The position numbers and the translations under genes are program-made. A stretch of 64,000 nucleotides of DNA from Streptomyces griseicoloratus (GTDB lineage: Bacteria > Actinomycetota > Actinomycetes > Streptomycetales > Streptomycetaceae), in contig NZ_JACVQF010000200.1 of NCBI RefSeq assembly GCF_014534645.1, positions 310,001 to 374,000 of the forward strand, given 5' to 3'. The notes below the pieces were generated by a model, which saw nothing but the letters and a program-made list of their open reading frames with translations, was not told the DNA's origin and did not search any database. Positions within the stretch are counted from its first letter, which is position 1; every line of letters begins with the position of its first letter. Shown here piece by piece: positions 42,191 to 52,663 of the stretch.

Positions 42191-43864
42191 TCAGCTCCTG
42201 AGCGATGGGGAAGGCGGCCCGTGCTCGACGCGGCCGCCGACCACCACGGTCTCCGCGACGGTGCCGGGGATGTCCTCGGGCGCCGAGCGCAGGATGTCCC
42301 GGGACAGGACGACGAAGTCGGCCGCCTTGCCGACCGTCAGCGAGCCCCGGTCGTGTTCCAGGAAGTTGGCGTACGCCGACCCCATGGTGTAGCCGTGCAC
42401 CGCGGTCTCCACGCTGATCGTCTCCTGGGGCGTCCAGGGCTCGCCTCCGCCCAGCGGACGCCGGGTGACGGCGGTGTAGATGCCGGCCATCGGGTCCATC
42501 TCGGCCACGTTCCAGTCGCTGGACAGGGCGAGCACGGCCCCCGCGGTGTGCAGGCTGCGCAGCGGCCACGCCTTGTGCCAGCGGCCGGCACCGACGTTCT
42601 CCGCCCAGTCCTTGCCGGGGCCCGCGACGTCGGGGGCCGCGTGCCGGGGCTGCATGCACGCGACCACGCCCAGTTCGGCGAAGCGCGGCGTGTCCTCGGG
42701 GTCGAGGCACTCGACGTGGACGACCTGGTGCCGGGCGTCGCGCGGCCCGTTGACCGTGCGGGCGTGCTCGACAGCGTCGAGGACGGTCCTGATGCCGCGG
42801 TCACCGGTGGCGTGGACGAAGCACTGGAATCCGCGTGCGTCCAGCTTCGCCAGCAGGGCCGCGAACTCCTCGGGCGGGTAGAAGGTGTCCCCGCGGTGGT
42901 GGCGGCAGCCCGCGTAGGGTTCGAGCAGGGCCGCCGTGCGCGGTTCGACGACGTCGTCGATGTAGAGCTTGAGGGGACCGACGCGCAGCCGGTCGTCCGA
43001 GTGCGCGCGGGCCGCGGCGGCGAAGTCGTCGAGGTCGGCGTCCGTGGTGCCGCGCGGATGGAACAGTGCCGCGACGATCCGGGACCTGAGCCGGCCCTCG
43101 GTACGGGCACGGACGAACAGCGCTAGGTCGTCGAGCGAGTTCTGCGGTTCGACGATGGTGGTGATGCCGAAGGCGATCGCGTCGTCCAGGGACGCGGTGA
43201 GCCGTCCGTACTGCCGGTCGGCCGAGGCCCACGGCAGGCCGAGCCGCTGCAGGGCGCGGTGCCCGTCGCGGGAGAGGCCCTTGACGGCGAAGTCCTTGAC
43301 GAAGCCGGTCGGTTCGCCGGTGGCCGGGTCGGTGACCGCCTCGCCGAAGGGAAGCCGGGTGTGATGCCGGTCGATGCCGAGCCGCCGCAGGGCCGCGGTG
43401 TTCAGCCACGCGGTGTGGACGTCGTAGCTCAGGACGAAGGCGGGGACGTCGCCCGTGACCGGATCGAGGTCGGCGGTGGCGGGCATGCGGCCGCCGGGGA
43501 TCGCCGAGTAGTCGAAGGCCTCTCCCTCGATCCAGGGTGCGTCGGGGTGGGCGGTGTGCCAGGTGCGGATGCGGTCGTGGATCTCGTCCAGGGTGTGGGC
43601 GCCGGCGAGTTGGACGCAGGCGTCGTCCGAGCCGAGCCGGACGTGGTTGTGCGCGTCGATGAACCCGGGAAGGACGAGCTTGCCGCCGGCGTCGATCACC
43701 CGTGTGTCCGGTCCCGTCCATGCCGCCGCGTCGTCGTCGGTGCCGAGCCAGGCGATCCGGCCGCCGGACACCGCCATGGCGCGGGCCTCGGGGAGCGCGG
43801 GGTCGACGGTGTGGATGCGGGCGTTGCGCAGCAGGAGGTCTGCGGGGTGTGCTGCCGGGGTCAT
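42191..43864 (-). CDS. YtcJ-like amidohydrolase (metal-dependent hydrolase)
   Basis: 557 aa from ATG 43864. The amidohydrolase-3 plan is clear: N-terminal beta-sandwich (LLLRNARIHTVDP), metal motif PGFIDAHNHVRLG, central QCFVHATGDRGIRTVLDAVEHA, HVECLDPED and C-terminal LALSSDWNVAEMDPM with the metal Asp. Such enzymes open cyclic amides or remove N-acyl groups; the substrate is unknown. It lies 95 bp downstream of the NCS1 permease on the same strand, so it probably acts on the imported nucleobase-like compound under control of the TetR gene at 45546. Confidence 0.87.
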   Translation of the reverse strand: MTPAAHPADLLLRNARIHTVDPALPEARAMAVSGGRIAWLGTDDDAAAWTGPDTRVIDAGGKLVLPGFIDAHNHVRLGSDDACVQLAGAHTLDEIHDRIRTWHTAHPDAPWIEGEAFDYSAIPGGRMPATADLDPVTGDVPAFVLSYDVHTAWLNTAALRRLGIDRHHTRLPFGEAVTDPATGEPTGFVKDFAVKGLSRDGHRALQRLGLPWASADRQYGRLTASLDDAIAFGITTIVEPQNSLDDLALFVRARTEGRLRSRIVAALFHPRGTTDADLDDFAAAARAHSDDRLRVGPLKLYIDDVVEPRTAALLEPYAGCRHHRGDTFYPPEEFAALLAKLDARGFQCFVHATGDRGIRTVLDAVEHARTVNGPRDARHQVVHVECLDPEDTPRFAELGVVACMQPRHAAPDVAGPGKDWAENVGAGRWHKAWPLRSLHTAGAVLALSSDWNVAEMDPMAGIYTAVTRRPLGGGEPWTPQETISVETAVHGYTMGSAYANFLEHDRGSLTVGKAADFVVLSRDILRSAPEDIPGTVAETVVVGGRVEHGPPSPSLRS

Positions 43865-43959
43865 GTGAGGAAACTCCAGTGGTGGGGCGGTGGTTCGGGG
43901 CGCGGTAGTCCGGGGCGGGGTGTTTGCGCGCGGAGCGGAGTGCGGGCCGCGGTGGCGGT

Positions 43960-45378
43960 TCACCCGAAGGGGGTGTGCGGGGCGACCGTGCGCCGGGCGA
44001 GGAGCCAGTACACGCCGCCGGAGACGAGGGAGCCGAGGAGGGTCAGGTCGGCTCCGCCCAGCGGGGCCACCAGCGGCCCGGTCCACAGCTCCGAGTCGCA
44101 GGTGAGCGCGGCGAAGGCCATGCCGGCGAGCAGAGCCGCCGTACCGGCGGGGTGGTGGCCGGACCGGTACCAGTAGCCGCCGTCCCGTCCCGCGTGCAGA
44201 GCCGGCGCGTCGTAGCGGCAGCGGCGCATCAGCATGTCCGTGAGGAAGACTCCGCCCCAGGGCGCGAACACGATGATGAGCAGGGAGAGGAAGGACAGCA
44301 GCGAGCTGGTGAAGTCGGTGAGGAAGAGCGCGTACAGCGACCCTCCCGCGGTGACGGCGGCGCTGATGACGATGGCCCGGGAACGGCTCCAGGGGATGCC
44401 GAGCACCTGGAGGTTCAGGCTCGACGAGTAGAGCGTGATGATGGAGTTGGTCACGGAGCCGCCGAGGACGAGGGCGAGGAACAGCGGCTGGAACCAGCCC
44501 GGCAGCAGTGCCTCGGTGCCCGCCACGGCGTCGGTCATGTCCGTCTGGGTGGCCGCGGCCACGCCGGCGACGCCCAGGGCGACGGACGAGACGAAGCCTC
44601 CCAGGGCCCCGTACCAGGTGAGCGAACGCAGTGAGGTCGTTCTCGGCAGGTAGCGGGTGTAGTCGGCGGGCATGGGGACGTAGCTGAACGGACCGGCCAG
44701 CATGACCACGAAGGCCAGGCTCCACCCCGAGGCGCCGGGTGCGGCGGTCGTGCCGGTGCCGGTGTCGGCGCCGGGGAGCAGGAAGACCAGGAGGACCGCG
44801 AAGCCGGCGGCGAGGACGTAGGCGATCCAGCGCTCGGCGAACTGGACCGTGGCGTGCCCCCAGAGTGCGACGGCGAACGTCAGGGCGAGCGTCACGGCGA
44901 GCGCGAGGGCCCGCCCGACGTCGTCCGACGCCCACCCGAGGTCGGCGAAGAAGGCCTCCAGAGCGAGGGCGCCGACGACCGTGTTGACGATGGTGTAGCC
45001 GATGCCGACCACCCAGTTGAGCATCCCGGCCGGCCAGTTGCCGCGCACGCCGAACGCGGCGCGGGAGACGACCAGGGTGGCGGTGCCGGTGCGGACGCCG
45101 CTCAGCCCCGCCGCGCTGATGGCGAAGAACGACAGGCCCCCGGCGACGACGACGGCGGTCGCCTGCCAGAAGGACAGGCCGAAGGCGACGGCCAGGGCAC
45201 CGTTGATGACGTACGTGAACGTGAGGTTGGAGCCGAACCAGAGCCAGAAGAGGTCCTTCGCGCCGCCGTGCCGCTCCTCGGCGGGAATGGGGTCGATGCC
45301 GTGCTTCTCCACCTGGAAGACCTGGTCGGTGGAGGCGCTTCCGTCGGCTGGTCTCACGCTCGTGTCCCGCTGAGCCAT
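43960..45378 (-). CDS. NCS1 family nucleobase:cation symporter
   Basis: 472 aa from ATG 45378 (GTG 45387 is an alternative), with 12 membrane helices. LFWLWFGSNLTFTYVINGALAVAFGLSFWQA and AGGLSFFAISAAGLSGVRTGTATLVVSRAAFGVRGN are the first NCS1 blocks of the cytosine/allantoin permease type, and PADYTRYLP is the conserved loop. It imports a nucleobase, hydantoin or vitamin with H+ or Na+. The adjoining amidohydrolase suggests a cyclic ureide. A 34-bp palindrome lies upstream. Confidence 0.9.
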   Translation of the reverse strand: MAQRDTSVRPADGSASTDQVFQVEKHGIDPIPAEERHGGAKDLFWLWFGSNLTFTYVINGALAVAFGLSFWQATAVVVAGGLSFFAISAAGLSGVRTGTATLVVSRAAFGVRGNWPAGMLNWVVGIGYTIVNTVVGALALEAFFADLGWASDDVGRALALAVTLALTFAVALWGHATVQFAERWIAYVLAAGFAVLLVFLLPGADTGTGTTAAPGASGWSLAFVVMLAGPFSYVPMPADYTRYLPRTTSLRSLTWYGALGGFVSSVALGVAGVAAATQTDMTDAVAGTEALLPGWFQPLFLALVLGGSVTNSIITLYSSSLNLQVLGIPWSRSRAIVISAAVTAGGSLYALFLTDFTSSLLSFLSLLIIVFAPWGGVFLTDMLMRRCRYDAPALHAGRDGGYWYRSGHHPAGTAALLAGMAFAALTCDSELWTGPLVAPLGGADLTLLGSLVSGGVYWLLARRTVAPHTPFG

Positions 45379-45424
45379 ACGGCCCACCCCTCATCCGTGT
45401 GCGTCACCGGGCGGCCCCGATAGT

Positions 45425-45458
45425 TTGAACGCCGTTCTAGAGTTAGAACGGCATTCAA
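45425..45458. promoter_or_regulatory. 34-bp palindromic operator between NCS1 and TetR genes
   Basis: TTGAACGCCGTTCTA (45425-45439) and TAGAACGGCATTCAA (45444-45458) are inverted repeats with a single mismatch over 15 bp, separated by GAGT. It lies 47 bp from the permease start and 88 bp from the TetR start. TTGAAC and TTGAAT at the outer ends resemble -35 elements on the two strands, so a bound repressor would shut both. Confidence 0.85.
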
Positions 45459-45545
45459 GATGCGCCCTGGATGTCCGGCCGTCAAGACCTCTGCCGAATC
45501 CGGCGGCTAAGGTCGTCCCCGGCCGCAGCGAGGAGGAGGCGTGAC

Positions 45546-46151
45546 GTGGCAGCGACGGCGCGACGACGCGACGGGCTCGACGCCCAGGAGCGGATGCTGA
45601 AGGAGGCGATGGCGGCGATCGCCGAGGACGGGCTGGCCACGCTCACCATGTCCGCGCTCGCCAAGCGGCTCGGCACCAGCGGCGGGCACATCCTGTACTA
45701 CTTCGGCAACAAGGACCGCCTGCTGCTGGAGGCGCTGCGCTGGAGCGAGAGCACACTGGCCGAGGAGCGCCGGGCCTTGCTCACGCGCCGGGTCGCCGCC
45801 GAGCGCAAACTCGACCTCTTCCTCCAGCTCTACCTTCCCGTCGGCCCGCGCGACCCGCGGTGGACCCTCTGGATCGAACTGTGGGCACGCACGGGGTCGA
45901 ACGAGGACTTGCGCGCGGCCCAGGCCGAGATCGACGTCGGCTGGCAGGAGGACCTGGCGTCGCTCCTCGCCAAGGGTGTGCGCCAGGGCCGTTTCGCCGC
46001 CGGACTCGACACCGGCGCCGTGGCATCCCAACTGCTCGCACTGCTCGACGGGTTGAGCACCCGTGTCGTGCTCGGCCAGCACGGCGCCGATCGTGACGGC
46101 GCGCTGGACATGGCGCGCGCCGTGGCGGCACGGCTGGTGGAAAGAGCCTGA
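45546..46151 (+). CDS. TetR family regulator of NCS1/amidohydrolase genes
   Basis: 201 aa from GTG 45546, six bases after AGGAGGAGG; the frame extends to 45471 without support. The recognition region is TLTMSALAKRLGTSGGHILYYFGNKDRLL. The C-terminal domain (RWTLWIELWARTGSNEDLRAAQAEIDVGWQEDLASLLAKGV) matches the BetI-like TetR_C_6 type. Divergence from the permease and the 34-bp operator argue for direct repression, with the imported compound as inducer. Its stop codon is the first of three tandem copies. Confidence 0.9.
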   Translation: MAATARRRDGLDAQERMLKEAMAAIAEDGLATLTMSALAKRLGTSGGHILYYFGNKDRLLLEALRWSESTLAEERRALLTRRVAAERKLDLFLQLYLPVGPRDPRWTLWIELWARTGSNEDLRAAQAEIDVGWQEDLASLLAKGVRQGRFAAGLDTGAVASQLLALLDGLSTRVVLGQHGADRDGALDMARAVAARLVERA

Positions 46152-46222
46152 CCGGAGGCCCGTCGGCGGGGCATGACCGGAGGCCACGTCGGCACGGCAT
46201 GACCGGAGGTCCGTCGGCGGGG
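46149..46222. repeat. Three tandem 25-26-bp copies starting at TetR stop codon
   Basis: Copies begin TGACCGGAGG at 46149, 46174 and 46200, each followed by a CGTCGGC block. The first TGA is the stop codon of the TetR gene. The copies fill half of the 145-bp gap before the next TetR gene. Confidence 0.85.
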
Positions 46223-46270
46223 CCGGGCCACCGGGCGGCACGGCGGCGGGACGGTCCGCCGGTCCCGTTT

Positions 46271-46290
46271 CTAATGTCGAGCATTAGTAT
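46271..46290 (+). promoter_or_regulatory. Palindrome and -10 of leaderless TetR gene
   Basis: CTAATGTCGAGCATTAG (46271-46287) has perfect 6-bp arms CTAATG/CATTAG. It overlaps TAGTAT (46285-46290), a good -10 hexamer. Seven bases on is the ATG at 46297, with no ribosome site, so a leaderless, self-repressed transcript is likely. Confidence 0.7.
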
Positions 46291-46296
46291 GGGTTC

Positions 46297-47711
<1,415 letters not shown>

Positions 47712-47905
47712 GCCTGCCCGGCTGCCCCGCCCCGCCCTGCCCCGGGGACCGGCATGGTCCGTTCGGGTGCATCTGGTCCCTGTGCACCGCCACCGTATGC
47801 ACCGCCAGGTGACACGGGGCACCCCTGTGGCCCGCGGGACGTTCTCACATGGCAGGCAGCAAGGACGCCTGCCGGCGCGGGCCGGCAGCGGAGAGGAAGA
47901 CCTTG

Positions 47906-48577
47906 ATGAAGCACCAGAAGGTGGGCGATCTGATGAGCGACGCGGTGGTCCGCGTCCAGGGCGGGACGCCGTTCAAGGAAATCGCCCACCTGCTGCAGGA
48001 GTACGACATCACCGCGGTGCCCGTCGTCGACGAGGAGGACCGGCCGGTGGGGGTCGTGTCGGAGGCCGACCTCCTGCAGAAGATGTGGGGCGGCGAACCG
48101 GACCCGTCCCCCGGGCACGGGGAGGAGTCCCTGCCCATCGGTGCCAAGGCGTTCGCCACGGACGCGGCGGGGCTGATGACCTCGCCCGCCGTCTGCGCCC
48201 GGGAGGAGTGGAGCGTCGTCGACGCCGCCCGGGCGATGGCCCGGTACGGCATCAAGAGGCTCCTGGTGGTGGATGACGGAGGACGGCTGATCGGCGTCGT
48301 CAGCCGGAGCGACCTGCTGCGGGTGTTCCTGCGCAAGGACCGGGCGATCCGTACCGAGATCATCGAGGAGGCGCTGGTCAAGACCCTCGGGCTGGCACCG
48401 TCGTCGGTGCAGGTGGACGTGGCGCACGGGCATGTCGTCCTCAGCGGCCGGCTGCCGGAGCACGTGTCCGCCCCCGTACTGGAGGAGCTGTGCCGGCGCG
48501 TCGACGGCGTGGTCGCCGTGGAGTTCAGACCGGCGGGAGAGGCCGACGCCCACGGCTCCGCGTCCGGCGGCCACTGA
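47906..48577 (+). CDS. CBS-CBS-BON domain protein
   Basis: 223 aa from ATG 47906 (GAGAGGAAG 7-15 nt upstream). Two CBS motifs: [53 protein letters not shown] and a second ending [25 protein letters not shown]-terminal BON domain follows ([38 protein letters not shown]). CBS pairs bind adenine nucleotides and sense energy state; the BON domain suggests membrane or phospholipid contact. This architecture is common in actinobacterial dormancy and stress genes. Confidence 0.9.
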   Translation: MKHQKVGDLMSDAVVRVQGGTPFKEIAHLLQEYDITAVPVVDEEDRPVGVVSEADLLQKMWGGEPDPSPGHGEESLPIGAKAFATDAAGLMTSPAVCAREEWSVVDAARAMARYGIKRLLVVDDGGRLIGVVSRSDLLRVFLRKDRAIRTEIIEEALVKTLGLAPSSVQVDVAHGHVVLSGRLPEHVSAPVLEELCRRVDGVVAVEFRPAGEADAHGSASGGH

Positions 48578-48596
48578 CCGCCCCGGGCGCGAGCTG

Positions 48597-48642
48597 CCGC
48601 GCCGTCGATCGGTGCCGGCACCGGCACCGATCGACGGCGCGG
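48597..48642. terminator. Perfect 22-bp stem between convergent genes
   Basis: 48597-48618 is fully complementary to 48621-48642 with only CA between them. It lies between the convergent stops at 48577 (+) and 48644 (-) and is a clear bidirectional terminator. Confidence 0.85.
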
Positions 48643-48643
48643 C

Positions 48644-49930
48644 TCACGAGCGCCCCGTCCGCCGTTCCGCCTCTCCTCGGCCCGAGTCCGGGGCCGGGGC
48701 TGAGGCCGGGGCCGGGGCTGAGGCCGGGTTCGGGGCTGAGGCCGGGTTCGGGGCTGAGGCCAGGTCCGAGGGTGCGGCCAGGCCCGAGGCTGAGGCATGG
48801 TCTGGGGCTGAGGCCAGGTCCGGGGCTGAGGCCGGGTTCGGGGCTGAGGCCGGGTTCGGGGCTGAGGCCGGGTCCGAGGGTGCGGCCAGGCCCGAGGCTG
48901 AGGCCAGGCCCGAGGCTGAGGCCGGGTCCGGTGCCGGGTCCGGGTCCGGGGCCGGTGCCGGAGCCGGGGCCGGGGCGGGAGCCGGGGCCGGGGCCCGATT
49001 CCCCGCCTCGTCGCGCAGTCCTGACAGCTTGTCCGGGTTCGTGACGAGATAGACGCCCGACACTCGCCCGTCCTCCGGGGTCAGGTCAACGACCATGACG
49101 GCGTACGGAGAGTCGCCGGTGAAGACCACCGCGGCGGGGTCCCCGTTCACGCTGCGGTACCGGACGTCCAGGCCCTCCGGCGGCCGGGACGCGTAGCCCG
49201 TCAGGGTGCGTGCGACCTTGTCGCGGCCGTGGATCGGGCGCAGGGCCGCGCGCGCCTTGCCGCCGCCGTCCGTCCACAGCGTCACCTCGGGGGCCAGGAT
49301 CTCCATCAGGGCGGCCACGTCGCCGCCGAGCGCGGCGGCCACGAACCGCTCGGTGACCTGCTGCTGGACCTGCGGGCGGGTACGGAAGCGGGGGCGCCGG
49401 GCGTGGACGTGCGCGCGGGCCCGGCGGGAGAGCTGGCGCACGGCGGCAGGGGTGCGGTCGAGGATGCCGGCGATCTCCGTGTGGGCGTAGCCGAACACCT
49501 CGTTCAGGACGAACACCGCCCGCTCCAGGGGGCTCAGGGTCTCCAGGACCACGAGCAGCGCCATCGACACGGATTCGGTGCGCAGCGCCCTCTCCGCGGT
49601 GCCGGCCTCGTCCGTGGTGATCAGCGGCTCGGGCAGCCACGGTCCCATGTAGGTCTCACGGCGCCGCCTGATGCCGGCCCGCCGGGCGAGCGCGTGGTTG
49701 ACCGCGACGCGCACGAGGTAGGCGCGCGGGTTGCCGATGCCGGCGGCCGGCTCGCGGCGCCTCCTGTCCGCCCACGACAGCCAGGACTCCTGGAGCACGT
49801 CCTCGGTGTCCGCGACACTGCCGAGCATGTTGTAGACGATCGAGAACAGCAGCTCGCGGTGGTCGACGAACACCCGTGTCGCCGCGTCCAGCGCGCTGTC
49901 CGCCACCGGGTTCTCCGGTCCCTCGGGCAT
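48644..49930 (-). CDS. ECF41-type sigma factor with SnoaL-like domain and repeat tail
   Basis: 428 aa. Sigma region 2 ([24 protein letters not shown]) and region 4 ([38 protein letters not shown]) precede a SnoaL-like domain from about residue 185. The ECF41 signatures DGGGK (221-225) and NPDKL (298-302) are present. Normal members end soon after NPDKL; here 118 more residues of Ala/Pro/Ser repeat follow (ASAPNP-type hexapeptides). ECF41 factors lack a separate anti-sigma protein, the C-terminal domain controlling activity. The divergent NAD(P)-binding gene is the type of neighbour these factors regulate. Confidence 0.9.
   Translation of the reverse strand: MPEGPENPVADSALDAATRVFVDHRELLFSIVYNMLGSVADTEDVLQESWLSWADRRRREPAAGIGNPRAYLVRVAVNHALARRAGIRRRRETYMGPWLPEPLITTDEAGTAERALRTESVSMALLVVLETLSPLERAVFVLNEVFGYAHTEIAGILDRTPAAVRQLSRRARAHVHARRPRFRTRPQVQQQVTERFVAAALGGDVAALMEILAPEVTLWTDGGGKARAALRPIHGRDKVARTLTGYASRPPEGLDVRYRSVNGDPAAVVFTGDSPYAVMVVDLTPEDGRVSGVYLVTNPDKLSGLRDEAGNRAPAPAPAPAPAPAPAPDPDPAPDPASASGLASASGLAAPSDPASAPNPASAPNPASAPDLASAPDHASASGLAAPSDLASAPNPASAPNPASAPAPASAPAPDSGRGEAERRTGRS
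48647..49000. repeat. 18-bp minisatellite coding the ECF41 tail
   Basis: The DNA is built from 18-bp units of the type GGGGCTGAGGCCGGGTTC, each coding ASAPNP-like hexapeptides on the minus strand. A higher-order repeat with 108-bp offset (six units) is visible: the CCGAGGG junction occurs at 48766 and 48874. A pure (AP)n stretch is at the proximal end. Confidence 0.9.
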
Positions 49931-49983
49931 GGCACACCTCCTGTCTCGGGCACTCCCCCTGAGATGCGGGACACCGCGAGGAG

Positions 49984-50039
49984 TGTGACATCCGCCCGCA
50001 GACTGTGCTCCACATCACATTCGGGCCGCCGGTGTCACA
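49984..50039. promoter_or_regulatory. Divergent TGTCACA boxes, candidate ECF41 promoters
   Basis: TGTCACA, the -35 heptamer reported for ECF41 target promoters, appears once on the minus strand (49990-49984, towards the sigma gene) and once on the plus strand (50033-50039, towards the NAD(P)-binding gene). The -10 elements are less clear. Confidence 0.55.
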
Positions 50040-50111
50040 CTCGACGGCCCACGGCACCTCCAGAGCGGCGACGCCGGAACAACGGCACGACCGATCCGGG
50101 AGGAGAACCAC

Positions 50112-50810
50112 ATGAAGCTCGTCGTCTTCGGGGCATCCGGACCCACCGGCCGGCTGACCACCGAACAGGCCCTCGCGCAGGGGCACACCGTCACGGCCGT
50201 CACACGCCGGCCCGACGCCTTCCCGCTGGAGCATCCGCTGCTGCACGTGACGGGCGCGGACGTGCACGACCCGGAGGCGGTCGAGCATGCCGTGGCGGGA
50301 CAGGACGCGGTCGTCTCGACGCTCGGGGTGCCCTACGGCCGCGCCCCCGTGACGGTGTACTCGGACGGCGTCACGCACATCGCGCGGGCCATGACCCGGC
50401 ACGGCGTGCGGCGCCTGGTCTGTGTGACGTCGACCGTGCTCTTCGACGTGCCCGCGCCGGGCGAGGGACTGCTCTTCCGCAAGGTGCTGGAGCCCTTCAT
50501 CACCCGCTTCGTGGGCCGCACGGTGTACGACGACATGCGGCGCATGGAAGCGGTGCTCGCCGGCAGCGGCCACGACTGGACGGTGGTCCGCCCCGCCGGC
50601 CTCTTCGACACCGAGGCCGTCAGCGACTACCGGCTCGCCGAGGCGCGGCTGCCCGGCCGGTACACCGCGCGGTCCGACCTGGCGAGCGCGCTGCTGCGCC
50701 ACGCGGTGGGCGACCTGCGCGGCCGCCATCTGCGCACGTTCGTCGACGTGCGCACCACTCAAGGCGTTCCCGGTCTGTTCGCCGTCCTCAGGAAGGAGGC
50801 GTTCGGGTAG
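50112..50810 (+). CDS. NAD(P)H-binding protein (atypical SDR/NmrA-like)
   Basis: 232 aa, ATG 50112 with GGGAGGAG 6 nt upstream. KLVVFGASGPTGRLTTEQALAQGHTVTAVTRRPDAF is the nucleotide fold; WTVVRPAGLFDTEAVSDYRLAEARLPGRYTARSDLASALL is the C-terminal NAD(P)H-binding family block. Its divergence from the ECF41 gene and the TGTCACA box upstream make it the probable main target of that sigma factor. ECF41 genes are commonly paired with oxidoreductase, epimerase or carboxymuconolactone decarboxylase genes. Confidence 0.87.
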   Translation: MKLVVFGASGPTGRLTTEQALAQGHTVTAVTRRPDAFPLEHPLLHVTGADVHDPEAVEHAVAGQDAVVSTLGVPYGRAPVTVYSDGVTHIARAMTRHGVRRLVCVTSTVLFDVPAPGEGLLFRKVLEPFITRFVGRTVYDDMRRMEAVLAGSGHDWTVVRPAGLFDTEAVSDYRLAEARLPGRYTARSDLASALLRHAVGDLRGRHLRTFVDVRTTQGVPGLFAVLRKEAFG

Positions 50811-50962
50811 GGCCCGGCGGGCCCCGCCCCTCGCGTATCGGCAGAACAACCGATGTGCCGGACCGGCTCCGGCGTGCACAGTCGTCTCGGCCCCGGCTGG
50901 TGACCGCGTTCCGACGTCTCGCCGGCCCGGGCGCACACCCGCGTGTACGAAGGGACCCACTC

Positions 50963-52663
50963 GTGTCTACCCACCCGGACCTGGTCTTCCTCAACGGTTC
51001 CGTGCTCACCGTCGACCCCCGTTTCACCGTCGCATCGGCCCTGGCCGTCACCGGCGGCCTGATCAGCGCTGTCGGCGACGACGAGGAGGTGTCGGCGAGC
51101 ATCGGCCCCGGCACCCGGGTCGTCGACCTGAAGGGCGGCACGCTGCTCCCCGGCATCAACGACGCCCATCTGCACGGCTGCGCCTTCGGGATGACGACGC
51201 CTCCGCTGGCCCTCGACCTGAGTCACCCGGCCGTGACGTCCCTGGCCGACGTGGCGAAGAAGGTCGGGGAGGCGGCCGAACGCCTTCCGGCGGGTCAGTG
51301 GATCGTCGGGAACGGCTGGGACACCGGATACCTCGACGAGTGCGTGGCCGACCCGTCCCGTCAGCCGACCCGGTACGACCTCGATGCCGTGAGCCCGCAT
51401 CACCCGGTCCTGCTGCACTCCTTCTCCGGCCACGCCAGCTGGGTCAACTCGGCGGCGCTGGCGCTCGCCGGCATCGACCGGCACACCGAGGTCCCGCCCG
51501 GATCGGTCATCGTCACCGACGAGGCCCAGGAGCCCACCGGGCTGCTGTACGAGGGGGCGCAGGAACTCGTCCAGCGGGTCCTGCCCGCCCTCTCCCCCGA
51601 CGCACGCGCCGCCGCGGTCAAGTCGACGCTGGCCACGCTGGCCCGCCTCGGGATCACCAGTTACACCGAGCCCGGCCTCGGTCCCGGCGGCGACACCCTG
51701 AATCGCGGCGCCCTCGGCACCAGCACCTTCGACGTCTACCGGCAGCTGCTCGCGGACGGCGAACTGACCGCGCGGGTCAGCGTGCTGCTGCTGCCCACCG
51801 GCATGGCGGGCACCGCCGAGCAGTTCATCGCGGCGCTGGACGGGATCGACACGGCGGTCACCGATCCCCGACGGCTCAACGTCATCGGAGTGAAGCTGTT
51901 CGCCGACGGGATCGTGCCCAACAAGACGGCCTGGATGCACGAGCCCTACACGGGCGGCGGTTGCGGCTCCCTGTGCGTGGGGGGCGACACGGACGACGAC
52001 CGAGTCGCCGAACTCCGGGCGATGATCCGGCACGCGCACGCGGCCGGGTACCAGCTGGGGGTCCACGTCACGGGTGACCGCGGGATCGACACCGTCGTCG
52101 ACGCCTTCGCCTCGGCGATGGCCGAGCACCCGCGCCGCGACCCGCGGCACTACGTGATCCACGGTGACTTCCTCGGCGCGCGCAGCATGAAGACCCTCGC
52201 GGAGCACGGGTTCGGGGTCTGCATGAACCCCACGATCAAGTGGACCGTGGCCGACATGGAGGTGGAGTTCGTCGGGGCCGAACGCGCCGCCTACGCCTGG
52301 CCCTACCGGGACGCCGTCACCGCCGGTGTCACCGTGACCAGCGGTTCGGACGCCCCCGTGACCTTCCCCGACTGGCGTCAGGGCATCGCGACGATGCTGC
52401 TGCGCGAGGCGAAGGCCAGCGGCCGGGTCAGCGGTCCCGACCAGCGGATCGGACTCCCGGAGGCAGTGCGCACCTACACCATCGACCCCGCCTGGCAGGA
52501 CTTCGCCGACGACTGGAAGGGCAGCCTGGAGGTCGGCAAGGTCGCCGACCTGTGCGTCCTCGACGGGGACCTGCTGACAGCCGATCCCCACGACATCCCG
52601 CACATGCCGGTGCTGCTCACCGCCGTCGGCGGCGAGATCGTGCACGACGCGCTGAGCGACTGA
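50963..52663 (+). CDS. YtcJ-like amidohydrolase, second copy
   Basis: 566 aa from GTG 50963 with GAAGGGA 8-14 nt upstream. The amidohydrolase-3 plan: LVFLNGSVLTVDPRF, metal motif PGINDAHLHGCA, GVHVTGDRGIDTVVDAFASAMAEHP, VIHGDFLG and VTSGSDAPVTFPDW with the metal Asp. The Lys in GVKLFADGIVPNKTAWM is probably the bridging residue. It shares fold but modest identity with the protein at 42191. A LuxR regulator gene follows closely, suggesting a small inducible unit. Substrate unknown. Confidence 0.88.
   Translation: MSTHPDLVFLNGSVLTVDPRFTVASALAVTGGLISAVGDDEEVSASIGPGTRVVDLKGGTLLPGINDAHLHGCAFGMTTPPLALDLSHPAVTSLADVAKKVGEAAERLPAGQWIVGNGWDTGYLDECVADPSRQPTRYDLDAVSPHHPVLLHSFSGHASWVNSAALALAGIDRHTEVPPGSVIVTDEAQEPTGLLYEGAQELVQRVLPALSPDARAAAVKSTLATLARLGITSYTEPGLGPGGDTLNRGALGTSTFDVYRQLLADGELTARVSVLLLPTGMAGTAEQFIAALDGIDTAVTDPRRLNVIGVKLFADGIVPNKTAWMHEPYTGGGCGSLCVGGDTDDDRVAELRAMIRHAHAAGYQLGVHVTGDRGIDTVVDAFASAMAEHPRRDPRHYVIHGDFLGARSMKTLAEHGFGVCMNPTIKWTVADMEVEFVGAERAAYAWPYRDAVTAGVTVTSGSDAPVTFPDWRQGIATMLLREAKASGRVSGPDQRIGLPEAVRTYTIDPAWQDFADDWKGSLEVGKVADLCVLDGDLLTADPHDIPHMPVLLTAVGGEIVHDALSD

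Noticed and set aside
42191-45394. A 1,067-residue frame joining amidohydrolase and permease
   Set aside because: The upstream part is shadow of the NCS1 gene, which has its own motifs in another frame; the amidohydrolase starts at ATG 43864.
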